64,000 bases of DNA, taken from positions 1 to 64,000 of the forward strand of contig CAJXMH010000010.1 in NCBI GenBank assembly GCA_913056345.1, in the 5' to 3' direction. The notes below the pieces were generated by a model. That model saw nothing but the letters and a program-made list of their open reading frames with translations. It was not told the origin of the DNA and made no database searches. Made by a program: the position numbers and the translations under genes. This stretch comes from an uncultured Flavobacteriales bacterium (GTDB taxonomy: Bacteria; Bacteroidota; Bacteroidia; Flavobacteriales_E; Vicingaceae). This document shows, piece by piece, positions 13,774-22,304 of this stretch; positions within the stretch are counted from its first letter, which is position 1, and the number at the start of each line of letters is the position of its first letter.

Positions 13774-14966
13774 GGTTTAACTTCTAATGCTCTTTTTAAA
13801 GGAATTTTTTTTCCTTGATTAATGGCAATGACAAAAGCATCATTTATGCCACTTTTCTCAATCATGGGTAGATTCTTTTTAGCATGGTCATAGGACTTAT
13901 AGTTGCCAACAGACAGGTAGGTTAAACTATCCCCCCTAATTTCTTGTATTCCTTCAATATCCAAATAATACCGAGCAACCTTTGGTGGAAGCTGCTCTTT
14001 GAAGGCTCCTATTTGTATGGCATAGCTAATTTTGCCTTGCAATCTGGCTTTAATGTTGATTTGATTCACACTAACTACAGCCTCAGAGTATTTTTTATTG
14101 TCATTGACATTTACCACAAAGGCGTCATGATAACCTTTTTGTCTAATAGCCTCAAGCAAAGACATCGCCTGACTGTGAATTGAAAATCGACCTATTACAT
14201 AACGGATCAAACCTTGTTTATCCATGAATGCGTCTATATTACTGAGGTCTCTGAACCGGCTAACTGGAAAAGCTTCATTGTATGCCCCTAATTGAACACC
14301 GTAGAGTGGATAATCTGTAGAATAGTCAACACTTTTGGTTAAGATGTCTTTTGTTTCTGCATCAACTGTGCTTACAGGCTTTGCTTTTTCTTCAGCAGCA
14401 TCAATGTTTTTTACTTCAGTAGCGTTCTGTTTTCTAGATGAAAAGGGGATAAACTGATCAAATTGAGGCAGTGAATCCTCTCTTGCAGGAACATTGCCTT
14501 TTTCACATCGCTTTATCCACCTGTTTGCTTCATCGATATAGTAATCATCATTATGCGGGTAAACCTCAACAAACTTATTTCGAGCCATTTTCGCCTTTTC
14601 GCACTTTCCTCTCTGTGCATAGGCTACACTTAAATAAAAGTAAACGTAAACAGGCACCCTTTCTTCCTCAAGACTATTCGGATCATATTCTAATGAAACC
14701 CTTTGTGTTGCTTCCTCTAAAAGCTTCACAGTATAGGGGTGCATGATTTCAGCTTCAGTATAACAGACCCCTAGCAAATACTTTAAGTTAGCATGTTCAG
14801 GGCTTTGCTTCAATAAATAATCAAGGTAGGGTGCGGCTTTCATAACCCTTCTGTGCGATAGGTGCTGTTTAGCAATGTTAAAGTTTTGCTGAAAGTCGCT
14901 AGTTTGCTCTTGAGCTATCCCTCCAAAAAGAGTTTGGATGAAAACTAAGATCAATAATTGTCCCAT
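13770..14966 (-). CDS. TPR- and SPOR-like repeat protein (paralogue A)
   Basis: A 398-residue exported protein with a signal peptide (LLILVFIQTLFGGIAQ). Its layout matches the downstream gene: TPR-like helices (LKYLLGVCYTEAEI), a variable linker, YPLYGVQLGA, YVIGRFSIHSQAMSLLEAI, and a last SPOR-like unit YAIQIGAFKEQLPPKVARYY. Both paralogues keep the DAFVVNVNDNKKYSEAVVS-type segment, so they arose by duplication. It is the first gene of a three-gene operon ending with the SpoIIE phosphatase. The ligand is unknown. Confidence 0.78.
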   Translation of the reverse strand: MGQLLILVFIQTLFGGIAQEQTSDFQQNFNIAKQHLSHRRVMKAAPYLDYLLKQSPEHANLKYLLGVCYTEAEIMHPYTVKLLEEATQRVSLEYDPNSLEEERVPVYVYFYLSVAYAQRGKCEKAKMARNKFVEVYPHNDDYYIDEANRWIKRCEKGNVPAREDSLPQFDQFIPFSSRKQNATEVKNIDAAEEKAKPVSTVDAETKDILTKSVDYSTDYPLYGVQLGAYNEAFPVSRFRDLSNIDAFMDKQGLIRYVIGRFSIHSQAMSLLEAIRQKGYHDAFVVNVNDNKKYSEAVVSVNQINIKARLQGKISYAIQIGAFKEQLPPKVARYYLDIEGIQEIRGDSLTYLSVGNYKSYDHAKKNLPMIEKSGINDAFVIAINQGKKIPLKRALEVKP

Positions 14967-15044
14967 TAAAGCAAAGGTAAAAGCACTGCTTGAGCAAACG
15001 GAGAGAGCATTTAATTACTATTAACAGAATAGGTGTTTAAAAAC

Positions 15045-15536
15045 CTAGATCGAAATATCTAGGACTCGTAAGTTACGACTGTCATTCATTCGATAAGAGC
15101 GGTTTCCAATAATAGACATGAATGTAGCTGCACCAAATAAGATAGAACTGGTGCGTATATTACCTCTTCTAACTACGGGGTTTTCAGTATTTATGATTCG
15201 ATTAAAACTATCTATGGTGAAAAATGCAGCAGAAGCTGTATAAAAGACCCCTGAAAAAAGACGAAATCCTTCATGCTTGTGGGTTTTCTTGATGGACTTG
15301 ATCTCGCTAAGTAAGACTTTTTCACCTAAAACCACGATGAAACTATCCTGCATTGACTGTATTGGTCCCGAAATTAAGATTCCATCACTTTTCTTAAAAC
15401 TAATGAAGCTTCCTTTGTAATAACGAACACGCTTTTCCTTGCCTCCCTTATCAAAAACTAAGATTTTTTGAGCATGAAGCGCGCCGCAAAAAAGCAGAAG
15501 AAGCAGGGTCGAAAGAAAATGCTTTAGCCGAAACAT
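15045..15536 (-). CDS. Exported hypothetical protein
   Basis: A 163-residue protein with a signal peptide (FLSTLLLLLFCGALHAQ). The mature part has a beta-rich N-terminal half (KGSFISFKKSDGILISGPI) and a second hydrophobic segment (FSGVFYTASAAFFTIDSF and SSILFGAATFMSIIG) that could be a hairpin membrane anchor. I do not recognise the family. It sits 12 bp downstream of the aldehyde dehydrogenase gene on the same strand, so the two may be co-transcribed. Confidence 0.6.
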   Translation of the reverse strand: MFRLKHFLSTLLLLLFCGALHAQKILVFDKGGKEKRVRYYKGSFISFKKSDGILISGPIQSMQDSFIVVLGEKVLLSEIKSIKKTHKHEGFRLFSGVFYTASAAFFTIDSFNRIINTENPVVRRGNIRTSSILFGAATFMSIIGNRSYRMNDSRNLRVLDISI

Positions 15537-15548
15537 TTTTAAGGATGT

Positions 15549-16997
15549 TTACTTGTCATATTTTATACAAACGTTTTTGGGCTCAGTGAAAAACTGCAGA
15601 ACCTCAAATCCTCCTTCACGCCCAACTCCACTTTGTTTTACCCCTCCAAAGGGTGTTCTTAGGTCGCGCAGCAACCAGCAATTTACCCATACAATTCCAG
15701 CATGGATCTGCTCTGCCATTCTTTGAGAACGGCTAAGGTTTTCAGTCCATACCGTAGCTGCTAGACCATATTTGGTGCTATTTGCTTTAGCAATCGCCTC
15801 ACCCTCATCTTTGAATGGGCTAATGGTAACCACAGGGCCAAAGATCTCTTCTTGATTTGTTCTACAATTTTGATCTAAGCCTTCAATAACGGTGGGCTGT
15901 ACAAACCATCCATTCAGTCCATCAGCTGAAAGATCAACTTGATGCCCTCCACATAATACTTGACCACCTTCTTCTTTAGCAAGTTTTACGTAAGCAAGCA
16001 CTTTTTGCATGTGTGCCTCAGAAACAAGAGCTCCTTGCTTAGTGGTTTTAGCTTTTGGGTCTCCCGGATTTAATTGCTTAACCGCAGCGACGAAATCATT
16101 TTTAAAGCGCTCATAAATTGATTCTTGAACAAGTATTCTAGATCCGCATAAACAGATTTGACCTTGATTGGCAAAGGAAGAACGCAGTGTGGTTTCAAGC
16201 ATTTTATCATAGTCACAATCTTCAAAAATAATAGCAGGATTCTTTCCTCCTAATTCAAGAGAAAGCTTTTTAAACATTGGTGCTGCTACTTTTGCAATGG
16301 TTTGGCCGGTTTGGGTTCCACCAGTAAAAGATATAATTGGAATTTCTGGATGTTCGGTTATTGCTGATCCAACCTTATGGCCGTAACCATGTACTATGTT
16401 CAACACTCCTTTCGGTAGCCCAATATCCACGCAAACTTCTGACAATAAATAAGCCGTGTAAGGCGTGATTTCTGACGGTTTAGCCACAACGCAATTCCCT
16501 GCTGCAAGCGCAGGTGCTATTTTCCAGCTAAACAAATAGAGTGGCAGGTTCCATGGTGATATGCAGCCTGCAATACCTATTGGTTGACGTAGGGTATAAT
16601 TGATCGCGCCCAATTCCATTTGATGAGACTCAGAAGCAAAGTGAATAATGGCTGAGGAATAAAAACTAAAGTTATGCGATGCTCTTGGTATATCTACTTT
16701 GCTTGCTAAAGACAAAGGCTTACCATTATCTCTCGACTCTGCCGTTGCAAACTCTTCTTGTCGGTCTTTGATCTTTTCGGCAATCTTCCTCAAATAGCTA
16801 GATCGAACCTCTTTATTGGTTTGAGACCAAGAGGAGAAAGCTTCCTTTGCTGCCTTTACAGCTAATTCAACATCTTTATGATCGGAATCAGGAATTAAGG
16901 AGTAAACCTCTCCTGTAGCAGGCTCATAGTTGTCAATGTATTTTTGACCTTGTGGTTCAATTAACTCCCCGTTAATGTAATTGAGAATTTTCTTCAT
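15549..16997 (-). CDS. Aldehyde dehydrogenase, aminomuconate/hydroxymuconate-semialdehyde type
   Basis: A 482-residue NAD(P)-dependent aldehyde dehydrogenase. It has ISPWNLPLYLFSWKIAPALA, the cofactor motif SFTGGTQTGQTI, the general-base motif LELGGKNPA, the catalytic cysteine in NQGQICLCGSRI, and EEIFGPVV. The CLCGSRILVQESIYERF and WVNCWLLRDLRTPFGG segments are close to the ALDH8/2-aminomuconic semialdehyde dehydrogenase group, which works in kynurenine or catechol meta-cleavage pathways. No other pathway genes are in the window, so the substrate is not settled. It is divergent from the sensor kinase gene at 17166. Confidence 0.88.
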   Translation of the reverse strand: MKKILNYINGELIEPQGQKYIDNYEPATGEVYSLIPDSDHKDVELAVKAAKEAFSSWSQTNKEVRSSYLRKIAEKIKDRQEEFATAESRDNGKPLSLASKVDIPRASHNFSFYSSAIIHFASESHQMELGAINYTLRQPIGIAGCISPWNLPLYLFSWKIAPALAAGNCVVAKPSEITPYTAYLLSEVCVDIGLPKGVLNIVHGYGHKVGSAITEHPEIPIISFTGGTQTGQTIAKVAAPMFKKLSLELGGKNPAIIFEDCDYDKMLETTLRSSFANQGQICLCGSRILVQESIYERFKNDFVAAVKQLNPGDPKAKTTKQGALVSEAHMQKVLAYVKLAKEEGGQVLCGGHQVDLSADGLNGWFVQPTVIEGLDQNCRTNQEEIFGPVVTISPFKDEGEAIAKANSTKYGLAATVWTENLSRSQRMAEQIHAGIVWVNCWLLRDLRTPFGGVKQSGVGREGGFEVLQFFTEPKNVCIKYDK

Positions 16998-17150
16998 GCT
17001 CTAAAATTAGAGAAATAGGCTAAACCAGCTACCAAATTTAAAGGTGATTTATTCGCCTAATCTGTTTCGTTCACTTTACTTAATACCTTGCTAATCTGTT
17101 GGTTTGCTGTTAATTTGTGTTAAGCTTGACCAGTCTTGATTTCTTTGGCT

Positions 17151-17158
17151 TATTTTCG
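17151..17158 (+). promoter_or_regulatory. Putative -7 promoter box (TATTTTCG) for the HisKA kinase gene
   Basis: TATTTTCG resembles TAnnTTTG and ends 7 bp before ATG 17166. It lies inside the alternative TTG-started extension at 17136, which argues for the ATG. Confidence 0.4.
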
Positions 17159-17165
17159 AATTGCC

Positions 17166-18719
17166 ATGAACAACAAAAAACTTCCTTTTCTAGCTGTGGC
17201 GGCTTCATTAAGCATGATTGCATTAATTGCTATTCAAGTATACTGGATCAAAACTTCTGCTGACACCCAGCAAAAAAAGTTTAAGCAAAAGGCCATGGAA
17301 GTGATGAAAAAAGTCACCACAAAGCTTGAAAGAGAGGAAGCTATAACAACCGTTACGAGCAAGTTATTCAAAGGAATGGGAAACTTTCCTGATGATTCAA
17401 CTTTTACTCTTGATCAATTCCCCCTTAACGACCCATTTAGAAAACAATTGATAAAGAAAAAGGGTGATGGAATTAAAAATCAGGTATCGAAAGAACTTTA
17501 CAATATACAGTATGAGCCCCCAAGACAAGACTCAACCCTCTTTATCATAAAGAAAACCCAAAAGCGAATACTTAGCAGCAAAATTGACTTAAGAAGCCAA
17601 TTGCAAAACAAAGCAACGCTAGTAAACGAAATTGTAAATGAACTAGCGCTGATCAGTATTAACTACCAAGACTTTGACGAACGAGTAACCTATCAACAGA
17701 TTGACTCTTTATTTAAGCAAGAGCTAAAGCAAAATGGCTTAGAAACCGATTATGTATTTGATATTCTAGATGCAGAAACAGAGTCATTAAGCTTCATTCA
17801 AGATGAAGAAATGCAAAAGAATTTGCTGGCCTCCCCTTTTCGCCTAACACTTTTCCCTAACGATTTTGCCCAGAGTGATTCGTTGATCCTCTACTTTCCT
17901 AACCAACAGGGATTTATACTTAAAAATAGCTGGAAGGTGCTGAGTCTATCTCTTCTGCTTGTTCTCATTATCATTTTACTTTTCTACAGTTCGCTTTCTA
18001 CTATTTTTAAACAAAAGCAACTTTCTCAAGTAAAAAATGATTTTATAAACAACATGACCCATGAGCTTAAAACTCCCATTTCAACCATTGGATTAGCTTG
18101 CGAAGCACTAAGTGATCAAAGCATCTCGATCGAGGAAAGTCTGCGGTCTAACTATGTGAGAATGATTAGCCAAGAAAACAAGAGGTTAAGCGTTCTAGTA
18201 GACAATGTGCTTAAAAGCGCAGTCTGGGATTCTGCTAGACTAAAACTTGACTTTCAAAAGGTTAACCTGAAACAACTAGCCAAAAAAGCAAGCGAAAGTT
18301 TAGATATACAAGTTAAACAAAATGGTGGAAGTATTAATTTATCATTTGAGGCAGAAAACTCTTATGTAGAAGGAGATAAGGTGCACCTTACCAACGTAAT
18401 CTACAACCTACTTGATAATGCCATTAAGTACTCTGAGGACACTCCAAAGGTAAATGTGAACTTATTTGAAGAAAGCCATAACTTATGCTTAGAAGTAATT
18501 GATCACGGTATTGGAATTTCAAAAGAAAATCAAAAGAAAATATTTGAGAAATTTTACCGCGTTTCTACAGGAAACATTCACGATGTAAAAGGCTTTGGAT
18601 TAGGGCTTAGTTACGTGAAAAGAGTGGTAGAAATGCATGGTGGCTCATTAGAGCTTAAAAGTCAACTTGGTAAAGGAACTAGAGTAATTATTAAATTTAA
18701 ACCCTATGGAAGAGAATAA
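17166..18719 (+). CDS. Sensor histidine kinase (HisKA/HATPase)
   Basis: A 517-residue membrane kinase from ATG 17166; a TTG at 17136 would add ten residues and is unlikely. TM helices are at ~8-28 and ~257-277, with a ~225-residue periplasmic sensor of unknown fold between them. The phosphoacceptor H299 lies in FINNMTHELKTPIS, followed by N-box NVIYNLLDNAIKYS, G1 DHGIGI, F-box and G2 GFGLGLSYVKRVV. It overlaps the following response regulator gene by 14 bp, so they form a cognate pair. The signal is unknown; similar Bacteroidota kinases respond to envelope or nutrient stress. Confidence 0.92.
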   Translation: MNNKKLPFLAVAASLSMIALIAIQVYWIKTSADTQQKKFKQKAMEVMKKVTTKLEREEAITTVTSKLFKGMGNFPDDSTFTLDQFPLNDPFRKQLIKKKGDGIKNQVSKELYNIQYEPPRQDSTLFIIKKTQKRILSSKIDLRSQLQNKATLVNEIVNELALISINYQDFDERVTYQQIDSLFKQELKQNGLETDYVFDILDAETESLSFIQDEEMQKNLLASPFRLTLFPNDFAQSDSLILYFPNQQGFILKNSWKVLSLSLLLVLIIILLFYSSLSTIFKQKQLSQVKNDFINNMTHELKTPISTIGLACEALSDQSISIEESLRSNYVRMISQENKRLSVLVDNVLKSAVWDSARLKLDFQKVNLKQLAKKASESLDIQVKQNGGSINLSFEAENSYVEGDKVHLTNVIYNLLDNAIKYSEDTPKVNVNLFEESHNLCLEVIDHGIGISKENQKKIFEKFYRVSTGNIHDVKGFGLGLSYVKRVVEMHGGSLELKSQLGKGTRVIIKFKPYGRE

Positions 18720-19404
18720 AACACGCCTGCTAATTGCAGAAGATGACCAAAATTTAGGTCAAATGTTGTCTGATTATTTAAAAGTAAAAGGTTTTGAAAC
18801 CCGTCTTGAACGAGATGGGGAAGCTGCTTTTAAAGCCTTTATAGACGATCAATTTGATCTTTGCCTGCTTGATGTAATGATGCCTAAGAAAGATGGTTTT
18901 GCATTAGCTCGTGAAATAAGACAACTCAAAGCAAAAATGCCCATCATATTTCTAACTGCTAAAAGCATGGAAGAAGATGTTAAGGAAGGCTTTAAGTCAG
19001 GAGCAGATGATTACATCACCAAGCCGTTTAGCATGGAAGTACTGCTTATGAGAATTGAAGCAGTAATGCGCAGAGTACACAACTTAAAGGCTGAGCTTGA
19101 GCAGAAAAAAGAGTTTAAGCTACTCGACTATTCTTTTTATCCAGATAAGAGAGTAATCGAAAAGCCAGGTTTTGAACGTAAATTGACCTCAAAAGAGAAT
19201 GAACTGCTCCGTTTGTTATGCATGTATCAGGGAGAGGTAGTTGACCGGAACGATGCATTAAATATGATTTGGGGAGAAGATAGCTATTACAACTCGAGAA
19301 GCATGGATGTGTACATTACAAAACTTAGAAAGATTTTTGCTGAGGATGATAAAATTCAAATCATAAACAGCCACGGAAAAGGATTTAAACTGTTAGTTGA
19401 GTAA
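18706..19404 (+). CDS. OmpR-family response regulator
   Basis: A 232-residue regulator with a receiver domain (acidic pair D13-D14 region in IAEDDQ, phosphoacceptor D56 in LCLLDVMMPKKDG, K in DYITKPF) and a C-terminal winged helix (LTSKENELLRLLCMYQGEVV, then SRSMDVYITKLRKIF). It overlaps the kinase gene by 14 bp, so the pair is translationally coupled. The target promoter is not evident from the sequence. Confidence 0.95.
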   Translation: MEENKTRLLIAEDDQNLGQMLSDYLKVKGFETRLERDGEAAFKAFIDDQFDLCLLDVMMPKKDGFALAREIRQLKAKMPIIFLTAKSMEEDVKEGFKSGADDYITKPFSMEVLLMRIEAVMRRVHNLKAELEQKKEFKLLDYSFYPDKRVIEKPGFERKLTSKENELLRLLCMYQGEVVDRNDALNMIWGEDSYYNSRSMDVYITKLRKIFAEDDKIQIINSHGKGFKLLVE

Positions 19405-19453
19405 AAATGACCGGTATCATAATTTGAAAATAAGTCGTTTTAGGATTATGTGC

Positions 19454-19461
19454 TATATTTG
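19454..19461 (+). promoter_or_regulatory. Putative -7 promoter box (TATATTTG) for the universal stress protein gene
   Basis: TATATTTG is an exact TAnnTTTG match, 17 bp before ATG 19479. The same octamer precedes uvrC at 37445. Confidence 0.5.
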
Positions 19462-19478
19462 AGGGTAAGCTGTTAACC

Positions 19479-20312
19479 ATGAAGAACATTATTTACCCTA
19501 CCGACTTTTCAGAAAACTCAGAACAGGCTTTTGATTACGCCTTAGAGCTCGCAAGAATTTTTGACGCTAAAGTCACTCTATTTAATAGTTATCAGCTGCC
19601 CTACTCAAAGTCCAACCTGCTTGTTTCCATGACAGAAAGAATGCAGGCAGATTCGAAAGAAGGTTTAGAAAACTTGGAACAAAAGGCACTTAAGCATGAG
19701 GATTACAAAAACCTTCAGTTCGATTTAGAGTCGCGCTCAGGTGGCTTTGTATCACTTATTCCAAAAGTTGCTAAAGACCGTGAAGGGAACCTGATCGTAA
19801 TGGGAACTAAAGGAGCTAGTGGTTTAAAGGAGATGTTTATCGGTAGCAACACCCTTGAAGTAATTCAGACATCTCACTGTCCTGTTTTAGCAATTCCTGA
19901 AAATGCCTTGCCTGCAACTAAGCGTAAGTTTGATAAAATTGCAATGGCCACTGATTTAAAGAAAATTAAAAACCCTGAGCAGTTGAGCCCCTTAATTGAA
20001 ATTGCCAAAGCTTGCAGGGCCAGTGTGGAATTTGTAAACATCATTAGGCCTGATGATCCAATTAGTGATGATGAGAGAGCTAAACAAGTTTTATTTTTAG
20101 AAAAGCTATGCGGAGATATAAAGACTTCTATTCATTTTGCGACCAATTCTGACATTATTGATGGGTTAAGCGATTATATCAACCACAAAAAACCAGATCT
20201 TTTTGTCATGTTGTCGAGAAAACATAGTCTATTTGAAAGATTATTCACCAAATCAATTACTAGTAAGTTGTCTTTCAGAGCAGAAGTTCCACTCTTAGTT
20301 ATGGATGAATAA
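19479..20312 (+). CDS. Universal stress protein, tandem UspA domains
   Basis: A 277-residue cytoplasmic protein with two UspA-like domains. The first begins MKNIIYPTDFSENSEQAFDY and carries the nucleotide-binding-like GTKGASGLKEMFIGSN. The second (from about residue 148, KIAMATDLKKI) is more divergent and lacks a clear G-x2-G-x9-G(S/T) motif, so it is probably non-binding. Such tandem USPs are common in Bacteroidota and help survival under stress. It has its own promoter-like box and is separate from the OmpR pair by 74 bp. Confidence 0.9.
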   Translation: MKNIIYPTDFSENSEQAFDYALELARIFDAKVTLFNSYQLPYSKSNLLVSMTERMQADSKEGLENLEQKALKHEDYKNLQFDLESRSGGFVSLIPKVAKDREGNLIVMGTKGASGLKEMFIGSNTLEVIQTSHCPVLAIPENALPATKRKFDKIAMATDLKKIKNPEQLSPLIEIAKACRASVEFVNIIRPDDPISDDERAKQVLFLEKLCGDIKTSIHFATNSDIIDGLSDYINHKKPDLFVMLSRKHSLFERLFTKSITSKLSFRAEVPLLVMDE

Positions 20313-20337
20313 GCCATCAGTCTTGGCATGCTTTTGG

Positions 20338-20345
20338 TAATTTTG
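20338..20345 (+). promoter_or_regulatory. Putative -7 promoter box (TAATTTTG)
   Basis: An exact TAnnTTTG match 25 bp before the TTG start of the basic lipoprotein gene. Confidence 0.4.
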
Positions 20346-20370
20346 TAAGCCAATTAATTGATGGGAATTC

Positions 20371-20757
20371 TTGAGCAAACCGCTAATTTATCTTCTTTTT
20401 TTGATCTCCGTTTTTGTAGGCTGCAACAACAGCTACAATGGTGCATTTAAAAAAAATAGTCCCCGAAAAACAGCACCAAGCGGTAAATATAGAAATCCAA
20501 CTATATTTAGCAGGGTAAACCCCTTTCAAGGAAAAGCTAAATCAAGGCTATCAAAGAGCAAGCGAAAGAAACTGAAATTATTCAAGAAACGACACCGCCA
20601 AAACGGTAGAGCCAGAAAAGGCAGAAAGCCAGGTGCAAGCTTTAAAATGAAACGAACGATCTCAAGGGGCAGACTTAAAAGTTCAGGTAGCAGGATAAAC
20701 CGCGGTGGTGGCGGTGGTAAACGCAAAAAGAATCTATTTAACACACGTAAGAAATAG
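20371..20757 (+). CDS. Small, highly basic lipoprotein
   Basis: A 128-residue protein starting at TTG; no in-frame ATG is available because a stop lies at 20359. The N-terminus is a good lipoprotein signal (LIYLLFLISVFVGC, lipidated C18). The mature chain is extraordinarily rich in Lys, Arg, Ser and Gly, for example KSRLSKSKRKKLKLFKKRHR and a GGGGGKRKKN tail, with no Asp or Glu visible after the signal. It looks disordered and could bind polyanions such as LPS, nucleic acid or teichoic-like polymers, or a phosphorylated envelope component (inference). I do not recognise a family. Confidence 0.65.
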   Translation: MSKPLIYLLFLISVFVGCNNSYNGAFKKNSPRKTAPSGKYRNPTIFSRVNPFQGKAKSRLSKSKRKKLKLFKKRHRQNGRARKGRKPGASFKMKRTISRGRLKSSGSRINRGGGGGKRKKNLFNTRKK

Positions 20758-20824
20758 CCTGAATTATGTTATTTCGTTGTACTGAAAAGTTTATTATCTT
20801 TATCACCTTAGTAAAAATGCCTTT

Positions 20825-21361
20825 GTGAAAAGACACCTAATCATATCATTGTTCTTCGTATTCTGCGGACTTACTGCATTTTCTCCAGCAAATAAGGCCC
20901 CAAATGTTGATACCAATGCCAAAATCAAGGCTGTCTTTCTGTACAACTTTACCAAATATATAGAATGGCCCGAAGCATCCAAAAGTGGAGAATTTACCAT
21001 TGGTATACTTGGGGAAAATGAAACGCTTTACAAGGAATTGGAAAAAATGTCCAAGGTTAAAAAAGTTGCAAATCAGACTTTTTCAATCAAGAACTATGAG
21101 TCGATCAGCGATTTAAATGTTCCTCATATTTTATATATCCCAGCAGATAGCACTGAAATTTTAAGCAAAGCGGTTGAAAGATTGAAAGGCAAGAGCACCT
21201 TGATCGTTACTGAAAAACCAGGTATGGCTAAGAAAGGCTCCACCATCAATTTCGTAATTGTTGGTAGCAGGCAAAAGTTTGAACTTAACAAGGCAAATGC
21301 CAAAAAGCATAATTTGAAAGTTGCTTCAACTTTAGAAAAATTAGCCGTATTAGTGAATTAA
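20825..21361 (+). CDS. YfiR-family periplasmic protein (DUF4154)
   Basis: A 178-residue exported protein starting at GTG, with a signal peptide (LIISLFFVFCGLTAFS). The core segments IKAVFLYNFTKYIEWPE, FTIGILGENETLYKELE, HILYIPADST and FVIVGSRQKFELN match YfiR. In Pseudomonas YfiR is a periplasmic repressor of the diguanylate cyclase YfiN. Here it is the first gene of a set with a TPR protein (1-bp gap) and a SpoIIE phosphatase (18-bp gap), so it may instead gate that phosphatase (inference). No GGDEF protein is encoded in the window. Confidence 0.85.
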   Translation: MKRHLIISLFFVFCGLTAFSPANKAPNVDTNAKIKAVFLYNFTKYIEWPEASKSGEFTIGILGENETLYKELEKMSKVKKVANQTFSIKNYESISDLNVPHILYIPADSTEILSKAVERLKGKSTLIVTEKPGMAKKGSTINFVIVGSRQKFELNKANAKKHNLKVASTLEKLAVLVN

Positions 21362-21362
21362 G

Positions 21363-22286
21363 ATGAAAAAACTCAGTTACATAGCGTTTTTACTGTTGTT
21401 TTCAGCTAGTTTATTTGGCCAAAACAAATTAACAAACGCTTTATATGCGCTTAAAAACAATGAGCTCGACAAGGCTAAAGAGCTGATTGATGCGGCCATG
21501 GATGACTCGCTTTTTAACGAAAAGCCTGCCACATGGTACTATGCAGGAAATGTTTATAAAGAATTGTTCAAGAAACATGAACTGAAAGATAAGCAGTCTG
21601 CTTATAGACTGCAATCTGCTAATTATTTCAAAAAATCTATTGATTTAGATACTGCAGGAACCTACAAAAAAAGCTCAAAACAAAATTTAAAATATATTGC
21701 TGAAACAATCTACAACCATGCTGCTAGCTCATTTGATGTGCAGCAATATCCAATAGCAATCAGCAATTACGAAAAGTATAAGTCCCTGCTCTCTTTTGCT
21801 TATCCAGAAACTGATTTCACTGAAAAAGACATCATGTTTAAGTTAGCATTAGCTACAACTTACAGTCGAATAGCAGATAAAGACTCTGCTAACGGAGACA
21901 TGTACCTAGAAAAAGCTAAAAAAGTTTACGAAGAAGTACTTGAACTAGACTCCAATAATGTAAGCGCTAACTACAACATTGGGATTATCTATTACAATCA
22001 AGGCGTAGAGATTGTAAACAACATGGACTACAGTCTTGATCTTGAGCAGTTAAACAATGTTCAAGATAGAATAATTGAACTTTTCAAAAAGTCCTTGCCC
22101 TACATGAAAAAGGCATATGATTTGAATCCTAAAAGAAAAGAAACTTTAATTGGTCTTCAGGGGATTTATTTTAGCCTTAATGACATTCCCAAATCTGAAG
22201 CTTACAAAAAAGAACTTGAGGAATTAGAAGAAGAAGAGTCCATGAAGCAAACATCCCCTCAAGATGTTGAAATGCAAGAGGAGTAA
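21363..22286 (+). CDS. TPR-repeat exported protein
   Basis: A 307-residue exported protein with a signal peptide (LSYIAFLLLFSASLFGQ). The mature protein is helical with TPR-like units (TWYYAGNVYKELFKK, VSANYNIGIIYYNQGVEI) and an acidic tail (EELEEEESMKQ...EMQEE). It lies between the YfiR and SpoIIE genes and probably acts as a periplasmic scaffold. It has no SPOR domain, unlike the TPR/SPOR pair at 12.6-15 kb. Confidence 0.8.
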   Translation: MKKLSYIAFLLLFSASLFGQNKLTNALYALKNNELDKAKELIDAAMDDSLFNEKPATWYYAGNVYKELFKKHELKDKQSAYRLQSANYFKKSIDLDTAGTYKKSSKQNLKYIAETIYNHAASSFDVQQYPIAISNYEKYKSLLSFAYPETDFTEKDIMFKLALATTYSRIADKDSANGDMYLEKAKKVYEEVLELDSNNVSANYNIGIIYYNQGVEIVNNMDYSLDLEQLNNVQDRIIELFKKSLPYMKKAYDLNPKRKETLIGLQGIYFSLNDIPKSEAYKKELEELEEEESMKQTSPQDVEMQEE

Positions 22287-22304
22287 AAGCACGTAACTAC
22301 TTGC

